From assembly GCA_026874595.1 (NCBI GenBank), contig CM049313.1, forward strand, positions 66,704,659 to 66,768,658: 64,000 nucleotides of DNA. Reading direction: 5' to 3'. A program made the position numbers and the translations under genes. The DNA comes from Sipunculus nudus (taxonomy: Eukaryota > Annelida > Sipuncula > Golfingiida > Sipunculidae). Positions 1 through 13,175 of this stretch are shown one piece after another. Numbering within the stretch: position 1 is the stretch's first letter; the number at the start of each line of letters is the position of its first letter. The notes under the pieces were generated by a model. That model made no database searches and had not been told where the DNA came from. It saw only the letters and a program-made list of their open reading frames with translations.

Positions 1-303
1 ACGTCGGGGGGGGGGGGGGGGGGGGCATCATAACTATGCCCTTGACGATTGTTGGTTCCACCTTGTTGCACATAAACGTTACATGCGTAAATGTGTGTAC
101 ACGAGTTTCTTTGACTGTGCTAGCAGAACTGGGGTGACAGTCATATACAACATGTGGGAAAGAAGATGAATATGCGGAGGTATAACGGAACCTTTTTCAT
201 ACATGGTGGATTTTATTAGAAAGAACAAAATCATAATTTACGGGCTGGCTTTTGTATTTTATATAACAGCGTACTCGAAGGCGCGAGGTGCAGTATAAAT
301 GAA

Positions 304-351
<48 letters not shown>

Positions 352-473
352 CAGGCTTTGTTAAACCCTCGTCGAAATTTGCAGTGCGGTTCGTGACATC
401 AGAATACATTCCACTCCGTCATCTAGACAGACTCTTTTGACAGAGCGTCAAAACGCCGCTAGATCTAACCCAC
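1..473. other. Terminal intron fragment with poly-G run and (TA)n
   Basis: Contains a run of about 20 G at 6-25 and a (TA)n tract at about 306-359. Neither strand holds a PEBP D exon with a suitable acceptor. The poly-G next to the window edge may be a real homopolymer or an assembly artefact. Confidence 0.6.
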
Positions 474-723
474 CTGTTTCCATCAAGCTGTGAGTCTTGG
501 CACTGGCTTCCATACTGATTAACATTGAAGTTTGTAAATTTATCCTTCTGTTCAAACACTAGGTACAAATACAGGTGGGCATGGCGCGGCCTCTTGTAGG
601 AGAATACCCGGTCGCCATTGGTCAGTGTAGGTGCGATGACGTTCACATACATCCAGTGGATGGCCGGTTTGGCGTCAGTACCTTTCTGCGTTGCGTCAAT
701 CATCATAAATGTATAATATTTAC
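474..723 (-). CDS. Exon 19: PEBP module 4, C exon; last exon visible
   Basis: 250 bp encoding [25 protein letters not shown] and [14 protein letters not shown]. All three pocket positions (Asp, His, His) are kept. The acceptor atcttccacag sits beside a (TA)n tract. The donor AG|GTGGGT is the same as in module 1. The D exon expected next is not present between 1 and 473, so it lies beyond the left edge. Confidence 0.88.
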
Positions 724-741
724 CTGTGGAAGATATATATG

Positions 742-788
<47 letters not shown>

Positions 789-3270
789 TATATATATATG
801 ATACATTTAATTAATCAGCTAGTGTTGATAAAAACTGGCTTAACATTTATTATTTTATAATGAATAAAATAATTATGTAATGATAATGATATACCTTCCG
901 TTTTGACCGTTTCTTAAGACCGTTACAAGTGACTAATAATTTTATATATTATATAACAAGTATTTGTATATCTCTATGATTATGGCATGAGAAACAATGA
1001 GTTCCTGGATAACCTTTAAAGAAAACAGCACGGCAAGGGGGGGGGGCATTTTTTTACTACCTTTTATTATAAATTTCCATGATAATTTCTTATGATCAGG
1101 TGTACACATAATAATAACATTATTGTTTTCCTAATCAGTTAAAAGAACATAATGAAGAAACGAAATCTTATCGAAAGTTCTTTGGGAGAAGTGTCCGAGC
1201 AGCTGCAGCTCAACATCGGTACATTTCAAATAAAATAAAATTATTTTTGATGCAGGGGTCCAAAATGACGTGCACGGGGCCTGAGAAACGAACCTTTGTA
1301 TTTTTTTTTTACCAATTATCCGTACAATGTCAATTCCGTGCAGTTTGTTCAGAAATATTAAAAAAATTTACCATTTGTTGCTCCTTGGAGGTGAGCGTAG
1401 ACTGGCTCACCGTCACGGAATTTGTACAACGGTACACCCATTCTCATCGTCAAAGGATCCAAAATTACTTTAGAAGGCCTGTGAAATATGAATGATAACA
1501 TAATTGTAAAAAGACATACAAGTATATAAATAAAAAAAGAAGAAATAATACTATATATAACTATGAGTTGTAATTTCGTTCTACAAATGCTGCATTCCGC
1601 TGGCGTGAAAAATATTTCGCTGATCCTATATCAAGATTGCAAGTTAAAATGGAAACGTATATATATATATACGGCTTCTGGAAATGAAATAACCCTGCAA
1701 TAACTGTACACAATTTTAGCTCCGCAATCACCAATGCTACAGTTAATATCTTAACAAAATATCTGTAACCCCACCCCATCCCCTCCCCCCTAAATAATAA
1801 TGATGACTAAAACAGGAAAATTATGCTGACCAAAGCAAATAATAGAATTAGGTTTTAGTTATATATTAAAGTAGTTATTCAATATTGATATTTAAGTTTG
1901 ATAATAAATGGTGAATGTTTTATACATTCTATATTGGATCCGTGAAGGATCAGCGCCGGGTCGGTAAAAGAGAGCATGGTCATTCGAATGAATTAAAGAG
2001 AACAGAAACTTACCCGAATATAAACATATTTGTATTCCGTAATGAAAGGAAAATTAACTCTTTCATGGAAAATATCTATTCCCAATCTAATTTTTCGTTC
2101 ACACCTATTACGCCTCACAAACTTCTTTCAAATATTAATTCTGTTCTACTAACAGTGTAAAGGCTTGCAACATTACAGACAATTTTTTTCTGTCTAGCCT
2201 TTATGGAAGCGAGATGCGTTGTGGGTACACCGTCAAACAGGTACATGTAGTGGTTCCGGTGTACAAGTAACTGCCAACAAATACAATGCTTTAAACCAAT
2301 GAGATTTCAGTCTGTCTTGGGTGACAAACAGTTTTGTTTTACAACAGTTATTTAATAATCAGTATATTTGACAAGCAAAAGTTGAAATAATTCATGTCAC
2401 TATGTATCAAATCCAACACTAGTCTGCATCCCATCCCGGTTATATTAACTTGTGCTCACCCGAAGTAGTAATCCCTGCAGCATACATTGTTTAAGGTCTC
2501 CGTCTTGTTGAAGTGGTACGCGATGGTGACGTAGGTTGAAAATTGAACCTTCATCGGGAGTAATGTTTGGGAAAGCTCTCTGGCCGCTGTGGAGGTAATG
2601 AGACAAATCATTATTGAATTTAGATTAAATCCTCTAGGTATGACTGGGGCTGCATGATATGATACATTATATGATGTAGAATAAAGCCAAACTCTGGCAT
2701 ACATCTGGACATCTGGTGTCAACACCTTGCGATTTTTTATATTGCTAAAAGTTATAAAGTAAACCTATACATGACCACTCCGATAACAAGAAAACATGAA
2801 GAGGCCCCAAAGGTCGAGTAAGCGATAATTTAACTGTATGGCTTAATTAAATCATGAGATAGGATTATATATATATATATATTTATACATATATATGACG
2901 TATATATATGACGTACATAAATATACTATTCTTACCGATTGTCTGGTAATGTAAGCACTTCATCATGCCATTCATTGACATGCGTTTTTCCTTCATGCAG
3001 GCCATGCGGTCAGCTATAAGCAGGGGCATCATGTTGTTCTGAGGACAGTGGAGTTTGCCATCGACGATGGGTGCCATGGGCCAGATAGCGGGGCAGATCC
3101 CTGCCTCAGACTCCCCGAGCATCCACAGTTTATAGGCCAGGTACGGATCCATCTTAGTCCTAAACCAGGAGGCCCCGACCATCTTCAGGCTATACCGGCT
3201 GACGAAGCCAGCGATGTTGAAAAAGCACCTGTCAAAGTGACAATTAAAATCCTGATAAACACATTCTACA

Positions 3271-3308
<38 letters not shown>

Positions 3309-3345
3309 TACGTCATCCTATACACTGCAAAGAAACGTATGTATA

Positions 3346-3376
<31 letters not shown>

Positions 3377-6300
3377 CGTTATATACATATACATATACAA
3401 ACTTATAAACCTACTTCATTTTTATTTTCAGCTGAACATTTGCTCCAGGATACTTATAGTTTTACTAAGACCTGTCAGGACTTAAGTAGTAGCAGTTCTA
3501 AGCGTCGCGACATAAGGAATTGAGTCTTGACCATTGCATCGACTTGGCCAGTCTAACTTTAAATATACTGAAAGTCGTGTCATTCTTCCCTTCACGTTTT
3601 GTGAACATTTTTTTAAAATATCTTTAAACAGAATTGTACCTTAAATTTCATATAAATTATTCACTTTTGTAAAAGTTTAAATGGAAACCATTTAATGCTT
3701 TAATAAATGCGCAATGTAAGTCCATTTTGATATGTTGGACAAAGCTATGATTATATTATATTATATAAAATATTAAAGATCATTAAAAAAACTTTATACT
3801 TTTAAACTATCAAGGTTTAACAGTTTACAATTAATCCTGATAACATAAATATTACACTCTTTACCCAGCTCCTTGAGAAATGAAATTAAAGCGTGGTATT
3901 GCATTTTGCTTCCAGCTCAAATTTTAAACATTCAACATCCACTCTCGTTGGTTTGATAACATGAGCGTCAATATAGGGATGGGATAGGGGTATATATATC
4001 CCCCCACTTTTTGGAAAGAAAGGGGATGGTCAATGTAACCCCCCCCCCAATTTAATAATAATATGAAATATACATTAATAAATATATGTATATAGATTTT
4101 GGTTCTTTTTATGAGTTAATTATGAAATATTATATGTAAAGCTGGTTTAGAATTAACTTATACTCGAAACATAATACCTTATTTCTGTGTGTTTGTGTGT
4201 TGCTCTGAGTCATCTCCCCACCCTGGAAGATAAATTGAGGCCACTGTCTGATAACACCCGTTTTGGCATATGGCTAAGGATCAGAGCAATGAGATTTTGT
4301 GTCTCTGTGTAATCAAAACAACTCTGTGCGTGCCCTTGAATTCAAACCCAGAGAACCTCGTCATACAAAGCAGCGGTGACACGAAAGGATGTCCGGGACG
4401 ACTACAGTGTATTACAGCTGTGTCAGGAGCGCACATAAAAATGGTAAACTACCTTTGGTTTCCAACCTCCGCAAAAGTGTCATTGACACACGCCTGTACG
4501 TAGCCGTTCGTGCTGGCTTGTATCGGTTGTTGGCCGGACTGCTCGTACAGGAAGATGACGTTGTAGGAGTAGGGAACCATAGGGGACAGGTAGCTGGTCA
4601 GTTTGTCTCCCATGCCTGACCCGTCCACGTTTGTCTTCAGCATTAGTAGGAAGGGGTTGGTCCAGCTGTGGAACATTTCCGTCTCCTTCATCCCGGCGTA
4701 CAAGGTCATTACCGCGATGGTGTACAGCTTACCTAATTAAAATATTAAACAAGAGTCATTCTGAGGAATATTCACCTATAAAAGCCTAGTGAATTAACAC
4801 AAAAAAAAAGTTTCTTCCCTTTAAAATAAAAGTGTATCTGCCAAAATATTGCGCTGAAACCGTATGCTCCTGTAAATGAGTGTTGCGAACAATGGACCGG
4901 GAGCGATCATTGGTGTCAATATAAACATAGCACATGTATCGCTCTTCCATAAAACGTGTAAATTAGGATATGCCTTGACTGACTTGGCCAAAAGAATGTA
5001 ATACATGTTCCCGTTGCCTGAAACATCGAGCGTTGCGGCTCACAATCGGACATTCGGTCCCGCGGCCTAGTTGTGGTAAACAGACATACGTGGACTGTAT
5101 TTACCAACCCGCAGAACCATAACAAGATGTTAAACAGCCCTATGAGAGATAATTTAATGAGACTGTGTGCTGTGTTTGTATGTGGGAAATTTTTTAATAA
5201 AGTTCAACTGAACTGATAGTGTGAAAAAAATATGTATAATATTACTTCTGATTATGTCCCATAATTTTTGTTTTTTGGTAGGTGGTAACCACCTTCATTT
5301 TTGTTGCATGTTTAACTGAGTATATACATCTGCAGAATGCCATTCAGGTTTCAGAATCCTAGGAATGGTTTTAAAAAAGAATAAAGCCTATGATGGGTTC
5401 GATGAACAAAACACCTATGTATATAACGCATATGTTTGAAATGAATATGCTGTAGATTCAAGTCCGTAGAGAATAACGTTAAAAAACGAGCTGTCGGTGA
5501 GCAAAATACGGATGTTTAATAGCTAGATCATGTTGAAATTGGATGATGGTTTGTCTGTGATTCGCAATTATAACCCACTTTAGCACACAAAAAAAAGGAG
5601 GTGAAATCCATTTAGCCCTCAGACTTGAGAATCCAAGGCCCTGGAACTTTGAAAAGTACAGAATGATTAGATGTGGCTAACCGAGTAAACATCATGACGT
5701 CAACAGTACCATAGTATCATATTGGAATGCCTTACTTTGCCCAAACCTATACCTACTGAAGCAGATTACACTGTGTTACGGGGTGTCATAAAAGCGGACC
5801 GAACTCTCTCGCTTGTGAAGCTTGCTTTTCTAGCAAAGCGGTTGATACGACGGACTTGTGCGCTTAATCTGGGATCGGCCAAATATTTTCCCCTGAGCAA
5901 TTTGTCTTCGTAACAAAATGGGGGCTCGTCCAACTTGACGCTAAACTTTGTTGTCCCGGGAAAAAGCTCACCAAGGTGTGACTCCTGGGATAATTAGTCT
6001 TGTTCTGATAGCAGAACGCTCTTAAGAGGGGGTGTGTTACGGAGTGATATAAAATGAGACAAAACTGTCTCGCTAGTGAAGCTTGCTTTTCTAGCGAAGC
6101 GGTTTGAACGCCTGATTTGTGTGCCATCGTTATAGGTTCGAATGCCAGACGGCGTAGGTATTATCTTACGTTCATAAGATGAAATTATGTTTTCTCCTTG
6201 TATTTATATACTAATGTGCGTATAGTGTTGAAGAGGCGTTGAACACATAAGCCTACAAGGGCGTCAATCGGGCGGGATGGGGGTATATTCAGGGGAGGAT

Positions 6301-6631
6301 CCAGGATTTTGGAAAGTGGAGGGTCACGCCCAGGAAGACTGAAAGAAAATATAAAAAAGGTCCTCTGGTCCGGGAAGGAGGGGCTTAGGGTGGCAAAATT
6401 TAGTTTAAAACCCTAAAAAAGGCCGTTTCGGCTCAAAAAGGGGGGATCCTGACCCCCTGGACCCCCCCCCCCCCCGGATCCGCCACTAATATTTCCCCCC
6501 ACTTTTGAGCAAGGGAGGGAAGATTAAAGTAATCACACACTTGTTATTCAGAGAATAATATTAATATATTGGAAAATAAATATATTAATAGTTAGAATTA
6601 CAGACTTTGCTTCCATTTCTGAGTTTACTCC

Positions 6632-6687
<56 letters not shown>

Positions 6688-6806
6688 CTGGTATTAAGTA
6701 ACCTATACCGGTAACATCATACATTATTTTCAAATCCTCTTAATACTTAATAACTTAATTGTATTATATTTTGAATGTGTCACTCAGAGAAGAAAAGGTA
6801 TGTATG

Positions 6807-6877
<71 letters not shown>

Positions 6878-9800
6878 TTATATATAATATATATATAAGT
6901 GACGCCACTGATTCAAAGCCTGTATTTGGATTACTAACCGGTCTCGTTCTTGAAGTGGATCTTCGGGGCTTCGCGGGTGACGTAGGCGGGGACTCCCATC
7001 TTATCTTCGATAGGATCGATGATCCATTTTTTCTTTCTGTAACACAGTTAGATTACTTCCTTCACTGCATAAGCAAATTAATCATTGGGCACAGACTTCA
7101 TGAAGCCTAAGCGGCTCGAATTGAAAACCCAGTTCAGGTAAAATCAACAGCATAACATTGAATACGTGTTGATACGTTTTGTAAATGTTGTTTTGGTTCA
7201 CTATAGTAGAACTAGTTTTAATTGAATAATATAATTTATTGAACACTTCATCCTTTATTGTGTAAAACTAAGACAGTTTTTGAACAGAGTAGAATCTCCG
7301 ATTCCTGTTAAGCCAAGTAAACGAATAACACTAACATAAAGAGAGAAAAATTTATAGAGTATTAGAAAACAGAAACACTTACGTAGTACGACACGGACAG
7401 GGTTAGCGAATAAATCCTTGATAGCCAAAAAATGTAACAGCAAGTATACAAATATGGCATTTTAACGAACCCGATATACCCGATCGAACATGATTTGCAG
7501 CAGAAGCGGTTGGGGGGGGGGGGGTCCAGGGGGTCCGGACCCCCCCCCCCCCTTTTTTTTTGTCAGCCGCCGCAACCTTTTTTCTAGGGTTTCAGGTCAA
7601 TTATTGCAGCCTGACCCCCCACCCCTTAGTCCTTCTCGATTACCCCCCCCCCCCTTTCCTAGATCCCGCACCCGCCCCTTCTGCATCATATACTAGTATC
7701 TTGAATGTGAAATATTTTTAAATGATACTTAATTATAATTTTTAAATGATACTTAATACGACTGTACTTACCGCTTAAGTGTAAAGTTGATAATGATAGT
7801 TAAAAATGGCGTTTGCATGGACAGATCTAAAGAGAGCGAGAAGACTCTAACTACAGTGAGTTCGTTAAGTTAGCAAGTATTACGATGTAAAACTTGCTAG
7901 ATGAACTGTAATACGTTTCGTTCAGCGATTTTCAGTGTGAAGCACTGAAATAAAGACAGGACTTATTTTTAATATTTTAATTAATAATGAGAACTTTTTT
8001 TCATGCATTATACATGCATGTCTTGAACTAAGTGAGCGATACATCTGTATTGTTAACAGTTTTATTATTGAAATTTCAATAACTGCTGTGTCATCACTCT
8101 CGATAAATGGTTTCTGGCAATAGATTGAAATATATAAAAAAGTACTTTAATAGAGAGTTAGCATATACTCACGGTAAATAGAAATCATGACAGCAAAGTC
8201 CCTTCTTACTCCAGGAGTCGGCGGAGTAATACACCATCATGGGGTTTGTAAGCTCGGTGAAGGTAGGAACAAACGACAGCGCCATGCCCTGGAGTTCTAC
8301 AACATGGAGAAAAGTTGCTAGCATTCAGGAGTCTGTAATGATATGTGATTATGATCCCTTATTGACTGAGTCAAGAGACCCGGGGCGAGAGAACCGTTTT
8401 ACTACAACACGGCCGGTCTCAGGTTTCATCAAGGTACACGTACCCATTTATGTATTGTAATTTAAGGACGTTATTAAAGAATTAGTAATAAAACAAAGTT
8501 AAAATTTGAAAATTTATCTTCTGTCAAGTAAAACATTTAATGTCAGATTAAATTATTGTTTCATTACATTTAAACACTGAATAATTAAAATGACCCTTTT
8601 ATAGTTCGTATTTATAACATGAGCAATTTTCACCTTTATTGACCACTTCAGAAATGGGATGCAAAGAAAAATATTATAGTTATTTTTTACACAATTACTT
8701 TTTCCTATTATGTTATGATAGTACAGGGCAAATGAAAATTGGACGCACCATGTTAGCAAACTTTAAATTGACGAATCTATGGGAATGTTGCTTAATACAT
8801 ATATACTGTGGTTGGGTTCATATTTTCGAGTTTACAGTTTCGTGATTTTCACTTCACTTATTTTTCGCGAGGTTTCAATTTTCGTATTTTCGTATATCCG
8901 TTATTAATGATAATGATATGATGTGCGCAAAAATCCCTAATATGAAAAGGATTAATGGGATATTCTTATTTATTATTGACAAATAATGTTAAAGCTTTTA
9001 TAAAATCAATCTTTTGCCTTTGGACTTGGATATCGTTCGACTCTTAAGTGAGTCTACCTTATAAATGTCAATTATCTGTGTAGATGAGGCGTGTTTGTCA
9101 TGAAGACTATATTTTGGCGTTAATGTAGAATCATTCCTACAAGGTGGATATTTACAACAGACTATATAATACTATACATACTAAATGTCAGAGGAGCCAG
9201 TGGACTGTAGAATATAAATGGGTCTAGGTAAAAGTACATTGCTGTGCGTAGGATCTCTGTTGGACAGGAAGCGTCGGACATTCTATTGTTGGGCTCCGGA
9301 GTCCAATCTACATGCGTTTAGAAACGTTGTTTCTACGTCTGCACTCTAGGCCCTCACTCAACAGAAACGCATTGGACTAGATTTTAATAACGTTTGATCC
9401 CGCGCATGCGTAGTTGATCCGATAATTTCCCTTTTCTTAAATATCGCGAAATTAAAACCCTCGCGAACAAAAAGCCACCCACATTTTTATGGTCAGCAAC
9501 ATTTAAACTGCAATGATTTCTGTTATATAATCTTGATGCTTGGTCACAAATTTAACTGAGGAACCACTCACCTTGCGTTAGGATAGACTTGCAGTTTATC
9601 TGAAGGAGGGGATCCTCGTGTTGCAGCATCTTGTTGCATGGGGAATAACCTGACAATAGAACGAAGGTTATATCAGCAGATCCTTATGTACAGTAAAACC
9701 TCGCCGGCCAGCTCTGTTTAGCGACCACCTCACAAAAACGAACACGTGTGCACGGTCCCTATTCGGTTTAGCTCGTGATATGAGATATCACTTTGACGAC

Positions 9801-10049
9801 CATTTCGAAAATGCGACCACTTTATGGCGGTCCGATTGGTGGTGGTAATTTTACTGTATCAGTAAATTAAACAGGAATTGTGCAACCTTAGAAAACATCC
9901 CTTTTTACATATTATGTTATATGCTAAATTCTGACTGTTTGGAATTTTTTTCACTTTACATTGTTTCCTTCTTTTACACTTTTCTATGTGTCATGATTTC
10001 AAATGGACGATTGTATAAAATATAAATAGTTTTTGAACCAACTCAGACA

Positions 10050-10106
<57 letters not shown>

Positions 10107-13091
10107 TTATTTATTCTACAATAAACATCTACAGTGTTCTATGCTATGGGCAATTTTCTGATTAAAATTAAATATTTTGATATATCTTAAGAATTTGATC
10201 AAAATTTGATTCTTCTATATTTAAATAAACATGTATATTCTGATCTATTAATGAAATATGAAACAAAAATTGGATCCCTATATATATTTGTGTGAATATA
10301 TGAAAATTAATTTACAAATTAATAACAACAAACATGTTTTAAATCCTAAAAAATGTTGATTCATATATGAACTGAGTATATGACAGAATGTGGCTCAAAT
10401 AATTAAATTCAGTGTCATAAATTTAATCCTATTCGTGGTCTTAGTTGATATGACTCTGTACGCAACTTACCAAGACACATAGGCTTGTTGTCATGGAACT
10501 TAAGGTCTTTGTACATTTGGTTACACGTGTACTGTAGAGGCCTTTCTAAGTTTTGTATTCTTTTAAATGCTAGGACTCCGTCCGTGAATCCTCTAAAGAA
10601 GTTTACACCTCTCATGGTTAATCCATTATTCCTCACAAAGCGGGCCAGGTCAAACATGCACCTGAAATAAAAGTAACAAAATAAAACCTCAGTTAAAAGA
10701 TGTGGTGTTAGGGATGAACTCTGATGGAAAAATTAACATTCAGAAAGATTCCTTGAGGTTAGGTAAACCTAAAAAGCACGCGGTCGTGTTATGTGCATGG
10801 AGGATTTCCTTCAGAACAGGGACTGGGCCCTGATGTAATAGGCTGGTGCAAAGTATGACGTCACAAGCAAATTTAAGAAATGACTTAAATCTTGCAATAC
10901 ATTTTCATTCTTCCCTAAAATTTTCGGGTTGACCGTGTCAGGAATACACAGGTTTTTATGAGATCTTCAATTTTTAGCCACAGGGGATTTCCCTGTGTGA
11001 CGTCACTGCCGAGTATACAGTGCTCATTTATGTGACAATAGTTTTTGACAAATCACACAACCTCATGTTTTTTTGTGGAAAAATAAATAGAAAAAAGTTT
11101 AGTTTATTGGTTTAGTTAAGGTACAAGCTATATTAACATTTGTTCATAGGCAGTTGTGTAATGTGATAATATAATAAGGTTTGGAATACATATTAAATAT
11201 TCCCATGTTTGTAATTTAGATAACTGGGCTCATAAGCAGACCCGGTGAAGCGGGGTCAGATTTAGCGGTATATATACCATACCAGCAGAACTGACATCGC
11301 TGGTAGTGGTATCGGTATCCATACACTCCGATATCGAAACAAAAAAGTTAGAACTAACTTTTAAACTTACAGCTTCTAACCTTTTATTTGGATGATGTCA
11401 GCATAAAAAATGCATTTAGTCTGTTTGATTGGTATATCCACAGCAGGTTTACATAATAATTAGTTGGTTCAAATGTATTAATTTTTGTATATGTGGGTCT
11501 TTATCCACATGAGTACTCAGAAACAGCCTGTCGTCTGTTCAAACATGGCTGCTTGATTTACATCAGCTACCACTGCTACTAGGGGGCGCCTTTGTGCCAA
11601 ATTAGACTTATACTCTTCCCCTAGACTTTCAAACTTACCCAGAACAAAACAATAACCATCCCAAGTCTCAAGTTTGAAAGTCTAGCGTGTCATGCGGAGT
11701 ATGAGTCAATATAAATATAATTAACAAAATAATTAACAACTTGCGACAACTGATTTTTTCCAGATTAATTCAAGCCTTAAAATCTCGTATATTTAACATG
11801 GTTTATCAAAATACGGTGAAATCTCGCTTGACGACCTCCTCGGTTTGGCGAGCACCTCAAAAAAGGACCACTGTTTCATGGTCAAAATTTATTGAGGTGC
11901 CGTTTGTGGTCGTAATTTCGAGGTTTTCTGTATATACCAATAATTTATAGCATAAAAATATATCATTTGGTGAAATCATTGGTAACTCAACAGGGGGGGG
12001 GGAGTTAATCCGAAGAGTTCTGCGATAAACTTAAATTAATTTTTGACTACCAGCATGAAAAATCTGATTTAGTTTGCAGATTACATAGGGGGTTAGGGTT
12101 TGGGGTAACCTGAAATGGGAAGAGGGTTAATCTGAAATTTATACACCTCGGTAAGTACATTTTCTCTTTACCTTCCTGCAATGTAGCCACAGGTGGACGT
12201 GTAGTCGTCCGCCCTGACTCCGACAATCCGGTTATTCTGGCGGTACAGGTAAAACTCGTGCTTATTCTGAGTTTCTGCGAGCTTGAGTGATTTGAGGACG
12301 TCGCCGGCCGCCATATTGTTTCCGGGAATATTGACTTTCAACCAGTGTAGCCAAGGCATCGTGGCACTTGATCTGTTCTCGCCCTTGAACGTCCACGGTG
12401 TGCGGTCAACCATGACAACCGTATACAGGTCAGAGCCTTTTCGAAAGAAAGAAAAAACAATACTTTTCTCAAACAACTGTTACTTAGTGTCATACAGCTA
12501 GGAAGAACGGCGATCATCCGAGAAGATCAGGGACCAGGGTGTTTGTACGGATAAACGACCGTCCGGATAAACAATTCCGCACGATTCACCGGATAATAAT
12601 GCTGGTAAAAAAATGAAACAGCATTTTCGTTAGGTTATCCATCAATTTAATTTATTAAACATTTAAAATACACTAAATAAATTCTGGTTAATTGCACTTA
12701 AAAATTAGATTTTATTTCATTTTTGGAATTATTTTCACTGTTTGTAGTTCTGATAAACATTCAAAATTTCGAATCTCAATTTATAATATTTAAATGATTT
12801 TTCCGGATTAACGGTGTTAGGATAAACGACGATGTAGTTTATTTAAAACCTGTCCTTTATCAAAACACACACACACTTCTCTCTGAATATATTTGTTAAT
12901 AGTGTCAAGTCAAAGCCATCGTCCATGTTTTGAAAAAGAAATAAAAAAAAACACATTTACATATTACATGAGTACATACTCATTGTCATAATCAATTATA
13001 CTCATTGTGATTATATTGTTCGTAAGATTATCAATACTTTAACTCCGCGCATCTTCAATAGACGTTTGCAGGGTGATTAGTAGTTAAGTAG

Positions 13092-13175
<84 letters not shown>

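Larger units (their letters stand above)
4733..6938 (-). other. Intron 14, repeat-rich
   Basis: Holds a partial SINE-like repeat (about 5270-5350), two tRNA-like direct repeats (5772-5890, 6034-6160), a nested MITE (6264-6640) and two (TA)n tracts (6638-6686, 6811-6897). Confidence 0.65.

Noticed and set aside
1-25. Poly-G start as a telomere or regulatory G-quadruplex
   Set aside because: A plain homopolymer at the window edge; more likely a repeat end or assembly effect.
6775-7110. Tyr-Ile repeat peptides here and at 419, 9556-type, 33568, 39926, 41569, 45471 and 62214 frames
   Set aside because: Translations of (TA)n microsatellites, not proteins.
7380-7445. Candidate exon with a GTAAGT donor near 7.38 kb
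   Set aside because: It would end in the wrong phase and lacks the (L/I)DP motif; the exon at 6939-7036 fits both.
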